Part shown: in pieces, positions 5,915 to 13,745 of the stretch
How the letters are laid out: each line of letters begins with the position of its first letter
Position numbering within the stretch: the stretch's first letter is position 1
Assembly: GCA_002501605.1 (NCBI GenBank)
Contig: DANW01000009.1
Location: 16,634-48,255 of the forward strand
DNA from: Euryarchaeota archaeon UBA28
GTDB lineage: Archaea; Thermoplasmatota; Poseidoniia; Poseidoniales; Thalassarchaeaceae
Length of the DNA stretch: 31,622 nt
Direction: 5' to 3'
The notes under the pieces: model-generated
Database searches by the model: none
Seen by the model: only the letters and a program-made list of their open reading frames with translations
What the model was told of the DNA's origin: nothing
Program-made: the position numbers and the translations under genes

Positions 5915-8218
5915 ATGGGTGAGAACAAGAGTGAATTGGGGCTTTTGGTATACATACTACCATTCCTAGCAGTAACCCCCGCTCTTTTCGCAATGGGGTG
6001 GGAATCGTATGAAGCCTCAATTCTGATAGTGGCTGTGCCATTCATGACATTCCCAGTAATTCTCATTGTAGGGCAACTGTACAACGGAGAAGAATTCTGG
6101 AAGAATAAAATGAAGGAGGGAGGAATCCTCGCATTAGGGGCCCTAGGAGCTTCTCTGTCAGCCGCTCTATGGCTTGTTTACGACTACGTTGACGCACTCC
6201 CAAACTTCGATGAACAGCAGAGCGTCACACAATGGCTTGAATGGGTATCTTTTGATCTTCTCCAATCTGACTATACTTTGACTTCCGGGTCCAAAATTCT
6301 CGGAATGGGAGTCTGGATAGACTCAATAACATTGATGATTTTATTCGTAGCAACATTCCTGTGCTTCTTGATTTGCTGGTTCAGCTTGGGTTACATGAAT
6401 ACCGATCCTATCAATGAAGATAGAAACCATCGATTCTACGGGGAGTTCGTTTTGTTCGCTCTTGGGATGTTCGGAATGGTTCTAGCGGACAATTTCCTTT
6501 GGCTTTTCATCTTCTGGGAGGTAATGGGCCTCTGTTCATATCTTCTAATTGGGTTCTACTACTGGAAAGATAGTGCAGCATACGCCTCGAAAAAGGCATT
6601 CCTGACAACCAGAGTAGGCGACGTTTTCCTGATGATTGGACTCTTCATTCTTTACGACATATACGGATCATTAGAATTCTCAGTAATTTTCCATGACCCA
6701 TCACTCAATGGAACAGTCGATTCTGGCAAACTTTTCTGGGCACTTCTGATGATGTTTATTGGTGCAGTAGGGAAGTCCGCCCAGTTCCCGCTTCATGTCT
6801 GGCTACCAGATGCCATGGAAGGCCCGACGCCAGTTTCAGCACTAATTCATGCTGCAACGATGGTAAATGCGGGACTTTACCTTGTGGCAAGAATGGTACC
6901 TTTCGTTGATGTAGGCCATCACGGAGTATCAGGATTAGAGGATCTCGGACTCATAATTGCATATATCGGAGGAATAACAGCATTCATGGCAGCAGCCATC
7001 GCCTTCGTGCAGAATGATATCAAGAAGGTTCTTGCTTACTCCACAATGAGCCAACTTGCGTACATCTTCACCGGCTTAGGGTCTGCTCTCTGGTTTTACA
7101 ACAATGACGAACACCACGCAGCTGTAGTTGTCTTTGGATCCTCGATGTTCCACCTCTTCAATCACGCCATGGCCAAAGGAATGCTGTTTATGGCTAGCGG
7201 TTCAGTAATCCATGAGGTACATCATGCTCACGACCACTTACATCACGAAAACGGGAATGGTAACGGGCATGATTTTGATCCTCAAGATATGAGGAATATG
7301 GGGGGCCTCGCCTCCAAGATGCCAGTAACTGCCACAGCAATGATGTTTGGCTCTATGTCAATTATCGGAATTCCACTCATAGGCGGTTTTTGGTCCAAAG
7401 AAGGAATCATCGCCGAAACCTGGCTAGCCGCTCTGGAGCATGAGCCCCTGATGTATGGGCCAGCAATACTGGTTTTGCTGACGGCAGGAATGACAGGTTT
7501 CTACATGTCTAGAATGTGGTTCATGACATTTGCTGGAGAGCCTAAATCAGAAGTTGTTGAGCATATCCACGAAGAAACTCAGTGGATTAAAATGCCACTC
7601 GTGGTATTAACCGCAATAACTGCTTTCGGGGGTTTTGCCTTTGCATTACTTGGTGCCACAGACTACCTCTCATCTGCTTATGACTACTCGGGACATCTCA
7701 AGCTCCACAAGTCCACCCTACTCGAGTCAATTCTCTACAAGCTTGAGTATGCATTCCTGCCAGAGAAAATTAATCTAAGGATAGTTGGATGGGTTACAAT
7801 CTTCCTCTCCTTCATAGTTGGTCCTGTATTGGCTGCAAGGATTCACGGTGGAAAACTCGCTGACGGAGAGTCATCAACACCATTCGTTTCATGGCTGGTC
7901 TCGGCTTCATCCAAGTTTGGTAAGCAAGATGTGAGCTCACTAGCCGAATCAGATCTCTCCGTAGCATTGCAAAACAGACTCTACTTCGATGACTTGTACG
8001 AAGGAGTGTTGGCTAGAACAGTAATCCCATTCTCCCAGTTCACTGCATGGTTTGACAGGAACGTGATTGATGGATTAGTAAAGCAGATAGAGACAAAATC
8101 AGTTTCAGGATCAGTCCAAGTCAGAGGACTGACGACTGGAAGCGCTCGAGACTACATTCTGATGGCCACGGTTGGTATGCTAAGCATTATCACGCTACTA
8201 TGGGGGATGAACTCATGA
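5915..8218 (+). CDS. nuoL: NADH-quinone oxidoreductase subunit L, extended
   Basis: NuoL is the distal antiporter-like proton-pumping subunit. At 767 residues it is longer than the usual 610-680. Core signatures are present: FIFWEVMGLCSYLLIGFYYW with E202, AVGKSAQFPLHVWLPDAMEG with K287, then SALIHAATMVNAGLYLVAR and VLAYSTMSQLAYIF. The C-terminal region should form the long lateral helix and last transmembrane segment (ending near LLWGMNS). Odd points are an extra hydrophobic segment and charged loop in the first 110 residues, and a His-rich loop at residues 433-452 containing eight histidines followed by Gly/Asn repeats, placed just before the conserved QDMRNMGGL. The stop overlaps the start of nuoM. 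Confidence 0.95.
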   Translation: MGENKSELGLLVYILPFLAVTPALFAMGWESYEASILIVAVPFMTFPVILIVGQLYNGEEFWKNKMKEGGILALGALGASLSAALWLVYDYVDALPNFDEQQSVTQWLEWVSFDLLQSDYTLTSGSKILGMGVWIDSITLMILFVATFLCFLICWFSLGYMNTDPINEDRNHRFYGEFVLFALGMFGMVLADNFLWLFIFWEVMGLCSYLLIGFYYWKDSAAYASKKAFLTTRVGDVFLMIGLFILYDIYGSLEFSVIFHDPSLNGTVDSGKLFWALLMMFIGAVGKSAQFPLHVWLPDAMEGPTPVSALIHAATMVNAGLYLVARMVPFVDVGHHGVSGLEDLGLIIAYIGGITAFMAAAIAFVQNDIKKVLAYSTMSQLAYIFTGLGSALWFYNNDEHHAAVVVFGSSMFHLFNHAMAKGMLFMASGSVIHEVHHAHDHLHHENGNGNGHDFDPQDMRNMGGLASKMPVTATAMMFGSMSIIGIPLIGGFWSKEGIIAETWLAALEHEPLMYGPAILVLLTAGMTGFYMSRMWFMTFAGEPKSEVVEHIHEETQWIKMPLVVLTAITAFGGFAFALLGATDYLSSAYDYSGHLKLHKSTLLESILYKLEYAFLPEKINLRIVGWVTIFLSFIVGPVLAARIHGGKLADGESSTPFVSWLVSASSKFGKQDVSSLAESDLSVALQNRLYFDDLYEGVLARTVIPFSQFTAWFDRNVIDGLVKQIETKSVSGSVQVRGLTTGSARDYILMATVGMLSIITLLWGMNS

Positions 8219-9807
8219 TTAATGATCCTCTGACTATCATCACCCTCACCCCTATATTAGTAAGCCTAGTACTACTTATTGTCCCCAAGATAACGTCTTC
8301 TGCGGAGGGACTAGCTAGGGCGTCTAGGGCTATCAGTATGGGTGTCTCACTAGGAATGTTGGCTATCACAACAATGATTTTCCTCGGAGAGATTGGAAAT
8401 GTGGATTGGTCGAACTACAATTCCGGATACTACCTAACTAATGATGCAGTCGCCCTTATTCCCTCAATAGGGGTTCACTGGAAAGTTGGTGCCGATGCCC
8501 TCTCTTTCCCGATGATATGGCTCACAACCCTACTAATCCCAATATCAATGCTGGTGGAATGGGATGCTAAGAAAGGATATCTCTTCCACCCGTTAATTTT
8601 GATGATGGAAGGGGCCCTCATTGGAGTTTTCGTTTCCCTAGACATGTTTGTCTTCTACGCCTTTTGGGAACTAACCCTAGTTCCTATGTTCTTCCTGATT
8701 ATGATATGGGGCGGAGAGGATAGGAAATATGCCTCAATGAAGTTCTTCATCTACACATTCACTGCTAGCGTGATTATGCTTATTGGAATACTAGTGATGT
8801 ATCTCTACACTCCTGATGTCGCCTCATCTGGCTCCATAACAGGGCACTCCTTTGATATGTCAGTAATGATATCATCTACAGAATTTATACCCAGTGAGGG
8901 ACTAAGGCACCTAGTTTGGATACTCTTACTTATCGGCTTTGCAACTAAGATGCCGAGCGTACCAGTCCACACATGGCTACCCGACGCCCACGTACAGGCG
9001 CCGACTGCTGGCTCGATGCTACTAGCAGGAGTAATGCTGAAGATGGGAGCATATGGCTTCCTGAGGATTGCCGTTGCAGCTTTCCCCGAATCTACTGTCG
9101 CCTTTATCCCCCTCTTGATCTTCCTTGGCATGGCAAGCTTGGTTTATGGAGCGTGGGTCTGCATGGGCCAAACTAATCTCAAGAGAATGGTAGCATATTC
9201 CTCTGTATCACACATGGGTCTTATTTTCCTTGGAATAGCTACGATGCAACCACTGGGTATAGCAGGTGCTCTCTTCATGATGTTTGCACACGGGATAATC
9301 AGCCCACTCCTCTTCGCTGTAGCAGGGGCTTTCAAGCATCATTATCACACACTAGAGATTGGATCAATGAGAGGAATAGCGCATCACAGCCCGTGGCTCT
9401 CAGCTCATATGATGCTTGGTTGGATGGCAAGCCTAGGCCTTCCCCTATTGGCAGGCTTCGTCGCTGAGGTGACAATTCTAATTGCGTTCTGGATGTCCTT
9501 CGGCTGGTTGGTGCTACTTCCAACACTAACTCTGATAATCACGGCCGTCTATTACCTCACGTCCATGCAGAGGACAATTTTCGAATCAAATGACCCACAC
9601 CAGGGAATACTTCCGGATACACTACATGGAGAGGAACCAAGAGACATTACATGGCATGAGAATGCTGGCATGATTATTCTTGGGGCACTGACCATTCTAT
9701 TCGGAATACTTCCGTTCATCTTCTGGGATATGATGTCAGAATGGAGCTCTGGCTTCCTTTTGGAAACTCTAGTCCAGGCCATGCAGTCAGAGGGGGTGAA
9801 ACCTTGA
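8215..9807 (+). CDS. nuoM: NADH-quinone oxidoreductase subunit M
   Basis: This is the antiporter-like proton-pumping subunit in the middle of the membrane arm. The 530-residue length is close to the family norm of about 500. Key features are FVFYAFWELTLVPMFFLIMI with E152, GFATKMPSVPVHTWLPDAHV with K245, AGVMLKMGAYGFLR, and RMVAYSSVSHMGLIFLG. The ATG at 8215 overlaps the nuoL TGA (ATGA). An in-frame ATG at 8200 would lengthen the protein by five residues but lies deeper inside nuoL, so I prefer 8215. Its own stop is overlapped by the TTG start of nuoN. Confidence 0.95.
   Translation: MINDPLTIITLTPILVSLVLLIVPKITSSAEGLARASRAISMGVSLGMLAITTMIFLGEIGNVDWSNYNSGYYLTNDAVALIPSIGVHWKVGADALSFPMIWLTTLLIPISMLVEWDAKKGYLFHPLILMMEGALIGVFVSLDMFVFYAFWELTLVPMFFLIMIWGGEDRKYASMKFFIYTFTASVIMLIGILVMYLYTPDVASSGSITGHSFDMSVMISSTEFIPSEGLRHLVWILLLIGFATKMPSVPVHTWLPDAHVQAPTAGSMLLAGVMLKMGAYGFLRIAVAAFPESTVAFIPLLIFLGMASLVYGAWVCMGQTNLKRMVAYSSVSHMGLIFLGIATMQPLGIAGALFMMFAHGIISPLLFAVAGAFKHHYHTLEIGSMRGIAHHSPWLSAHMMLGWMASLGLPLLAGFVAEVTILIAFWMSFGWLVLLPTLTLIITAVYYLTSMQRTIFESNDPHQGILPDTLHGEEPRDITWHENAGMIILGALTILFGILPFIFWDMMSEWSSGFLLETLVQAMQSEGVKP
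9792..9799 (+). promoter_or_regulatory. Ribosome-binding site deciding the TTG start of nuoN
   Basis: GGGGGTGA lies inside the end of nuoM, four bases before TTG 9804, which itself overlaps the nuoM stop (TTGA). No such site precedes the upstream in-frame ATG at 9741. Confidence 0.5.
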
Positions 9808-11507
9808 CTTCACTAGGTCAGTTGACTCTTGACTCGGACACCGCCTCATCCCTGTTGCCCGAGACTGTTATGCTCGTAGGTCTGATTACCATAGTTCTGA
9901 TTCCCAATCTCGGTGATGCGAAATTCAGGATCCCACTTACATCAGTAAGAGTCCCAGTTCTACTGGGAGGATCTAGATTCGATATGACCAATGATCCTAG
10001 AATGCCAAACAGGATATCTAACATCACATTCTTGGTCGCATTCCTATCATCTTTGGTTCTTATCTCAGAATCACCAAGAGAAGTTGGAGGGGTCTTGATG
10101 GCAGATGGTTTCAGTAGGATTTTCTCAACGATGTTCCTCGGCGCCTTGCTTTTAGTCAGCGTAGCAACTACTCACAGGATTCCAGCAAAGACAAAGGCTC
10201 CAATTCCGGATGATTCTGATTCTAAAGCAGCCATCGATAGAAAAATTTCTGTCCTGATTGATAACAGGAGGCAAGTCGACTTTTACATCCTTCTGATTAT
10301 GGTGGGTCTGGGAATGAGTATGATGACTATGGCTACAAATCTATTCATGATGATAGTTTGTATTGAATTGGCCTCGCTCTCCACTTATGTTCTAGTAGCT
10401 TTCCACAAGGAGTCTCCGGCCGGCGGTGAAGCAGGCGCGAAATACTTCATTGTTGGCTCAGTCGCTTCGGCGATTGGAATCTACGGGATGTCCCTCCTTT
10501 ACCTCTGGTCAGGGAGTCTTGACCTAGATGTTCTGAGAGAAAGCTGGCAGGCCATGGATGGAGTTGATCCATTCGCCGCATTTGGGATAGGTATGATGTT
10601 AGTTGCTTTCGGCTTCAAGGTGAGTGCAGCACCATTCCACCTAGCTGCACCCGATGCTTACTCTGGAGCGGCTTCTCCAATCTCTGGCCTTCTTGCTACT
10701 GCCTCAAAGGCAATGGGATTCGTAGCACTCTTCAGAGTCTTGGTAATCATCACAGTTCCAGAAGGCGCTGAAGCACTTTGGATGGTAGCGCTGGGAATAT
10801 TCGCTGTTGTGACCATGACATGGGGGAACCTAGCCGCTTTGACAAGTGAGAACCCCAAGAGGATGCTTGCCTACTCCAGCGTGGCGCATGCGGGATACAT
10901 GCTCGCGGCTATCGCAGTAGTAGGAAGTGGAATATCCAGTACGGAGGAAAGCGTGGTAATACTCACTGCAGTAACTTTCCACTTAGCAGTATTAGTCCTT
11001 TTCAAACTTGGAGCATTCTTGGTTATTACACATCTAGAGACGGAAGGAAAGGGGCATAGTATCGACCATCTTCACGGTCTAGGGAACAGGGACCCAATGA
11101 TCGCCGGATCGATGTTTCTGTTTGTTCTTTCATTGGCCGGAGTCCCCCCTCTGTCAGGATTCCTCTCAAAACTACTCATGATCAATGGAATCGTCTCCAC
11201 ATCGGCCTCTACCGGGTCCTCCGATACCTCCGACATAGCTACGTGGGCCGAATCAGTCGATCCATTATTCTGGCTAGCAGCTGCAATTGTATTGAATAGC
11301 GCCTTATCACTATTCTACTACCTCAGGATTGGTCTTGTTATGTTCTTTGAAGAACCGGTATCGAGTAAACCCCTCAAGGCCGCCCCCTCACTCAGAATGT
11401 CTATTTTCGCTTGTGCAATATTGACATTACTTTGCGGTGTTGGACCCGTCAGTGAATGGCTATTAGACTTAGTTAATGGAGCAATCGACTCATTCATGCA
11501 TCAGTGA
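9804..11507 (+). CDS. nuoN: NADH-quinone oxidoreductase subunit N
   Basis: This is the antiporter-like subunit closest to the quinone module. Signatures are MMIVCIELASLSTYVLVAFH (helix with the pumping Glu), GFKVSAAPFHLAAPDAYSGA (lysine helix), MLAYSSVAHAGYML and LSLAGVPPLSGFLSK. From TTG 9804 the product is 567 residues, longer than the usual 480. The extra length lies mainly in two hydrophilic loops near the N-terminus: a stretch of about 35 residues between the first two helices, and a charged loop around the segment PAKTKAPIPDDSDSKAAIDR. A longer reading from ATG 9741 is possible but lies wholly inside nuoM and lacks a ribosome-binding site. This is the last nuo gene of the operon. Confidence 0.94.
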   Translation: MTSLGQLTLDSDTASSLLPETVMLVGLITIVLIPNLGDAKFRIPLTSVRVPVLLGGSRFDMTNDPRMPNRISNITFLVAFLSSLVLISESPREVGGVLMADGFSRIFSTMFLGALLLVSVATTHRIPAKTKAPIPDDSDSKAAIDRKISVLIDNRRQVDFYILLIMVGLGMSMMTMATNLFMMIVCIELASLSTYVLVAFHKESPAGGEAGAKYFIVGSVASAIGIYGMSLLYLWSGSLDLDVLRESWQAMDGVDPFAAFGIGMMLVAFGFKVSAAPFHLAAPDAYSGAASPISGLLATASKAMGFVALFRVLVIITVPEGAEALWMVALGIFAVVTMTWGNLAALTSENPKRMLAYSSVAHAGYMLAAIAVVGSGISSTEESVVILTAVTFHLAVLVLFKLGAFLVITHLETEGKGHSIDHLHGLGNRDPMIAGSMFLFVLSLAGVPPLSGFLSKLLMINGIVSTSASTGSSDTSDIATWAESVDPLFWLAAAIVLNSALSLFYYLRIGLVMFFEEPVSSKPLKAAPSLRMSIFACAILTLLCGVGPVSEWLLDLVNGAIDSFMHQ

Positions 11508-11547
11508 TGAGGCTCAACTTCACATAGGTGACTATCGACGGGTACCT

Positions 11548-12066
11548 GTGGGGCGTAGAGAGGAGAAGGTCGATTTTGAGCGTCTAGCTCAACTAGAATC
11601 TGGCAGTGGGGACAGAATCAGAGTCCCTCTTCCCAACAGAAAGGTCAATGAAATGTTCGCAATAGCAGATGAGATTCTTGGTGGACGGAGACTCAGGGCT
11701 GTTTGTGAGGATGGATTAAGTAGAATTTCAAGAATACCTGGAAAGATGAGGAGAAGGCAATGGGTCAGGGAAGGGGATCTAATAGTCATACAGCCTTGGG
11801 ACTTCCAAGATGAAAAGGCCAACGTGTGCATGAGATACACAAAGACACAGTCGCTATATCTATCGAGGAAGGGCGTCCTTCCTGAAATAGTAGATCTCTT
11901 CGGTCTTTCCGAGGAAAAATCATCCGAAGACGAACAAGATCATGGGTCATTAATCGAGGAGGTTCAAGAATCTGAAAGCATTCAGGTGGACGAAGTCGAA
12001 GAAGAGACCCCAAATAAAGTCCAATCCAGTAATGATGAAGATGACATAGACTCATTCTTCGGGTGA
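11548..12066 (+). CDS. eif1A: Translation initiation factor aIF1A with long acidic tail
   Basis: aIF1A binds the A site of the small ribosomal subunit during initiation. The S1/OB-fold core is unmistakable: DRIRVPLPNRKVNEMFAIAD, then ADEILGGRRLRAVCEDGLSR, RIPGKMRRRQWVREGDLIVI, QPWDFQDEKANV and RYTKTQSLYL. After the core comes a roughly 55-residue tail rich in Glu/Asp/Ser ending NDEDDIDSFFG, which resembles the acidic tail of eukaryotic eIF1A (ending near DDIDDI). Most archaeal aIF1A have only a short tail. The start is uncertain. GTG 11548 gives 172 residues with no nuoN overlap, but its nearest site AGGTGACT is about 14 bases away. ATG 11476 overlaps nuoN by 32 bases and has no ribosome-binding site. 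It heads the aIF1A-Rio1-KH cluster. Confidence 0.93.
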   Translation: MGRREEKVDFERLAQLESGSGDRIRVPLPNRKVNEMFAIADEILGGRRLRAVCEDGLSRISRIPGKMRRRQWVREGDLIVIQPWDFQDEKANVCMRYTKTQSLYLSRKGVLPEIVDLFGLSEEKSSEDEQDHGSLIEEVQESESIQVDEVEEETPNKVQSSNDEDDIDSFFG

Positions 12067-12070
12067 GTAA

Positions 12071-12949
12071 ATGAATGATGAGGAGAACTGGGACGAAGAT
12101 ATAGATGCGATAATGAAATCGCAGACAAAACACGATTGGATGTCTGAGCCGAGGTTTAGGAAAATATTTGATGAGATAGAAGATGGTCTCCAAGGTGTAA
12201 TGGGCAAAGGTCCATTTGAGTGGGTTGACAAGAGAGTTTTCGATGCAGTATTTGACAAGTCTACACTGCTAGCGATACACAAGCTCATGCAAAAGGGTGA
12301 CATCGACACTATCGATTACCCTATTGCGAGGGGCAAGGAAGCCCATGTTTTCCACGCTACGTCAGTCAACGGCCCAATAGCCGTGAAAATCTTCCATACG
12401 ACGAATGCGGTCTTCAAGGGATTAGCCAAGTATATCGACGGAGATCCTCGATTCAACGGTCTTTCTGGAAGACACAGAGAATTGGTTAACATTTGGGTGA
12501 AGAAGGAATTCAGAAACCTAAGAAGAATGAGAAAGCATGGGATACGTGTGCCATTGCCGATATCATACAACAAGAATGTCTTAGTGATGGAATTGATTGG
12601 AGAAACTTCTGCAGCACCCAGACTAAGAGATATTGAGGTAGATAAGAAATTTGAAACATTCTCAGAAATGCTGGATATGGTTGCTGTTTCATGGCAGAAG
12701 GCCAATCTTGTTCATGCGGATTTGAGTGAGTACAACATCCTTTGGCATGAAGGCCAGCCTTGGTTCATAGATGTAGGTCAGGGAGTTACCGAACAACACC
12801 CGCATTCCGAAGAATTTCTGGTGCGAGATGTGACTAGATTGGTTCATTGGATAAATAAGCAGGGATATGAGGTCGAATTAGCAGATTCTATCCTCAGGGT
12901 ACTCGAGGAACCAGTACCAGATTTGGAATCTCTCCCGGGCGTGGATTAA
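12071..12949 (+). CDS. rio1: RIO1-family serine/threonine kinase/ATPase
   Basis: Rio1 acts in late maturation of the small ribosomal subunit. In this 292-residue protein the RIO nucleotide loop reads ARGKEAHVFHAT (86-97). The ATP-binding lysine is K106 in IAVKIFHTT. The catalytic loop is LVHADLSEYNILW with D217 and N222, and the metal-binding aspartate is D234 in FIDVGQ. The residue after the final Asp and the R-x-GKEA loop fit Rio1 better than Rio2, and there is no Rio2-type N-terminal winged helix. GGTGAG, overlapping the aIF1A TGA, precedes ATG 12071. Linkage to aIF1A and a Dim2-like KH protein is a recurrent archaeal arrangement. Confidence 0.95.
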   Translation: MNDEENWDEDIDAIMKSQTKHDWMSEPRFRKIFDEIEDGLQGVMGKGPFEWVDKRVFDAVFDKSTLLAIHKLMQKGDIDTIDYPIARGKEAHVFHATSVNGPIAVKIFHTTNAVFKGLAKYIDGDPRFNGLSGRHRELVNIWVKKEFRNLRRMRKHGIRVPLPISYNKNVLVMELIGETSAAPRLRDIEVDKKFETFSEMLDMVAVSWQKANLVHADLSEYNILWHEGQPWFIDVGQGVTEQHPHSEEFLVRDVTRLVHWINKQGYEVELADSILRVLEEPVPDLESLPGVD

Positions 12950-12962
12950 AGAGAGGCGCCTA

Positions 12963-13703
12963 TTGGAAACCATTGTGGAGCCGATAGCGCGTATACCCAA
13001 GGACCGTATCGCGGTACTGATTGGCAAGGGCGGGTCAACAAGGAAGATGATAGAAGAAGCCTGTGGTGGGAAATTGGATATCGACTCTAGGTCTGGGGAA
13101 GTGTCGGTAGATTGGTCAGACTCAGATGTAGATCCAGTTAAAAAAATGAAGACGCCAGATGTCATTCTTGCAATAGGAAGGGGCCTATCCCCCAAAAGAG
13201 CAGTCAACCTACTCGAGGATGAAATAAATCTTCGAGTGTATGATATCAGGGAGTGGGTTGGAAGACAACCAAACCAAGTAAGGAGAATGAGGAGCAGGCT
13301 GATTGGTCGTAATGGCCTTATCAGGAGCCGTATTGAGGAGCTCTCTGGAACTGAAATTGCAATTTATGGCTCATCAGTAATTGTTATTGGCGATGAGATG
13401 GGACTAGAGGTAGCCAACCCGGCAATAGAGTCTATACTGAGGGGCGCTGAGCATGGTAGTGTACTCCACGGACTTGAGAAGGATAGGAAGAGACAACGAA
13501 TTCGTTCCAGGAGCCTAGAGAGCTATGAGGAAAGAAGGAACGAAGAGTCTCCATTTGACTCACTTGTCCCGGGACTATCAGCCGCCCGAAGAAGAAGAGA
13601 AAGGAGACTCAAGGATAGTCAGATAAATCCTGAGGATAAGGGGGCCATTGACGAAATGTTGGAACTTGCTGAAGATGAGGAAATCATCTACGAGGAAGAG
13701 TGA
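12963..13703 (+). CDS. KH-domain RNA-binding protein (archaeal Dim2/Pno1-like)
   Basis: This two-KH-domain protein of 246 residues is the archaeal counterpart of Dim2/Pno1, which binds the 3' region of pre-small-subunit rRNA. The first KH domain has AVLIGKGGSTRKMIEEACGG (17-36). The second has RLIGRNGLIRSRIEELSGTE around residues 116-135, so both GxxG loops are intact, in the forms GKGG and GRNG. The C-terminal 80 residues are highly charged, Arg-rich (AARRRRERRLKD) and then acidic at the end, unlike the compact archaeal Dim2 proteins I know. TTG 12963 is chosen because GAGAGG (12951-12956) sits at proper distance; GTG 12975 is the alternative. Placement after rio1 supports a role in 30S maturation. 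Confidence 0.88.
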   Translation: METIVEPIARIPKDRIAVLIGKGGSTRKMIEEACGGKLDIDSRSGEVSVDWSDSDVDPVKKMKTPDVILAIGRGLSPKRAVNLLEDEINLRVYDIREWVGRQPNQVRRMRSRLIGRNGLIRSRIEELSGTEIAIYGSSVIVIGDEMGLEVANPAIESILRGAEHGSVLHGLEKDRKRQRIRSRSLESYEERRNEESPFDSLVPGLSAARRRRERRLKDSQINPEDKGAIDEMLELAEDEEIIYEEE

Positions 13704-13745
13704 ATTCTTCCGCCATTCCTAAGACATGAACCTCTTCGTAGGTAT

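Noticed and set aside
7208..7270. His/Gly/Asn codon repeats as a tandem DNA repeat
   Set aside because: The DNA does not repeat in a fixed unit; codons vary, so this is a protein-level composition feature.
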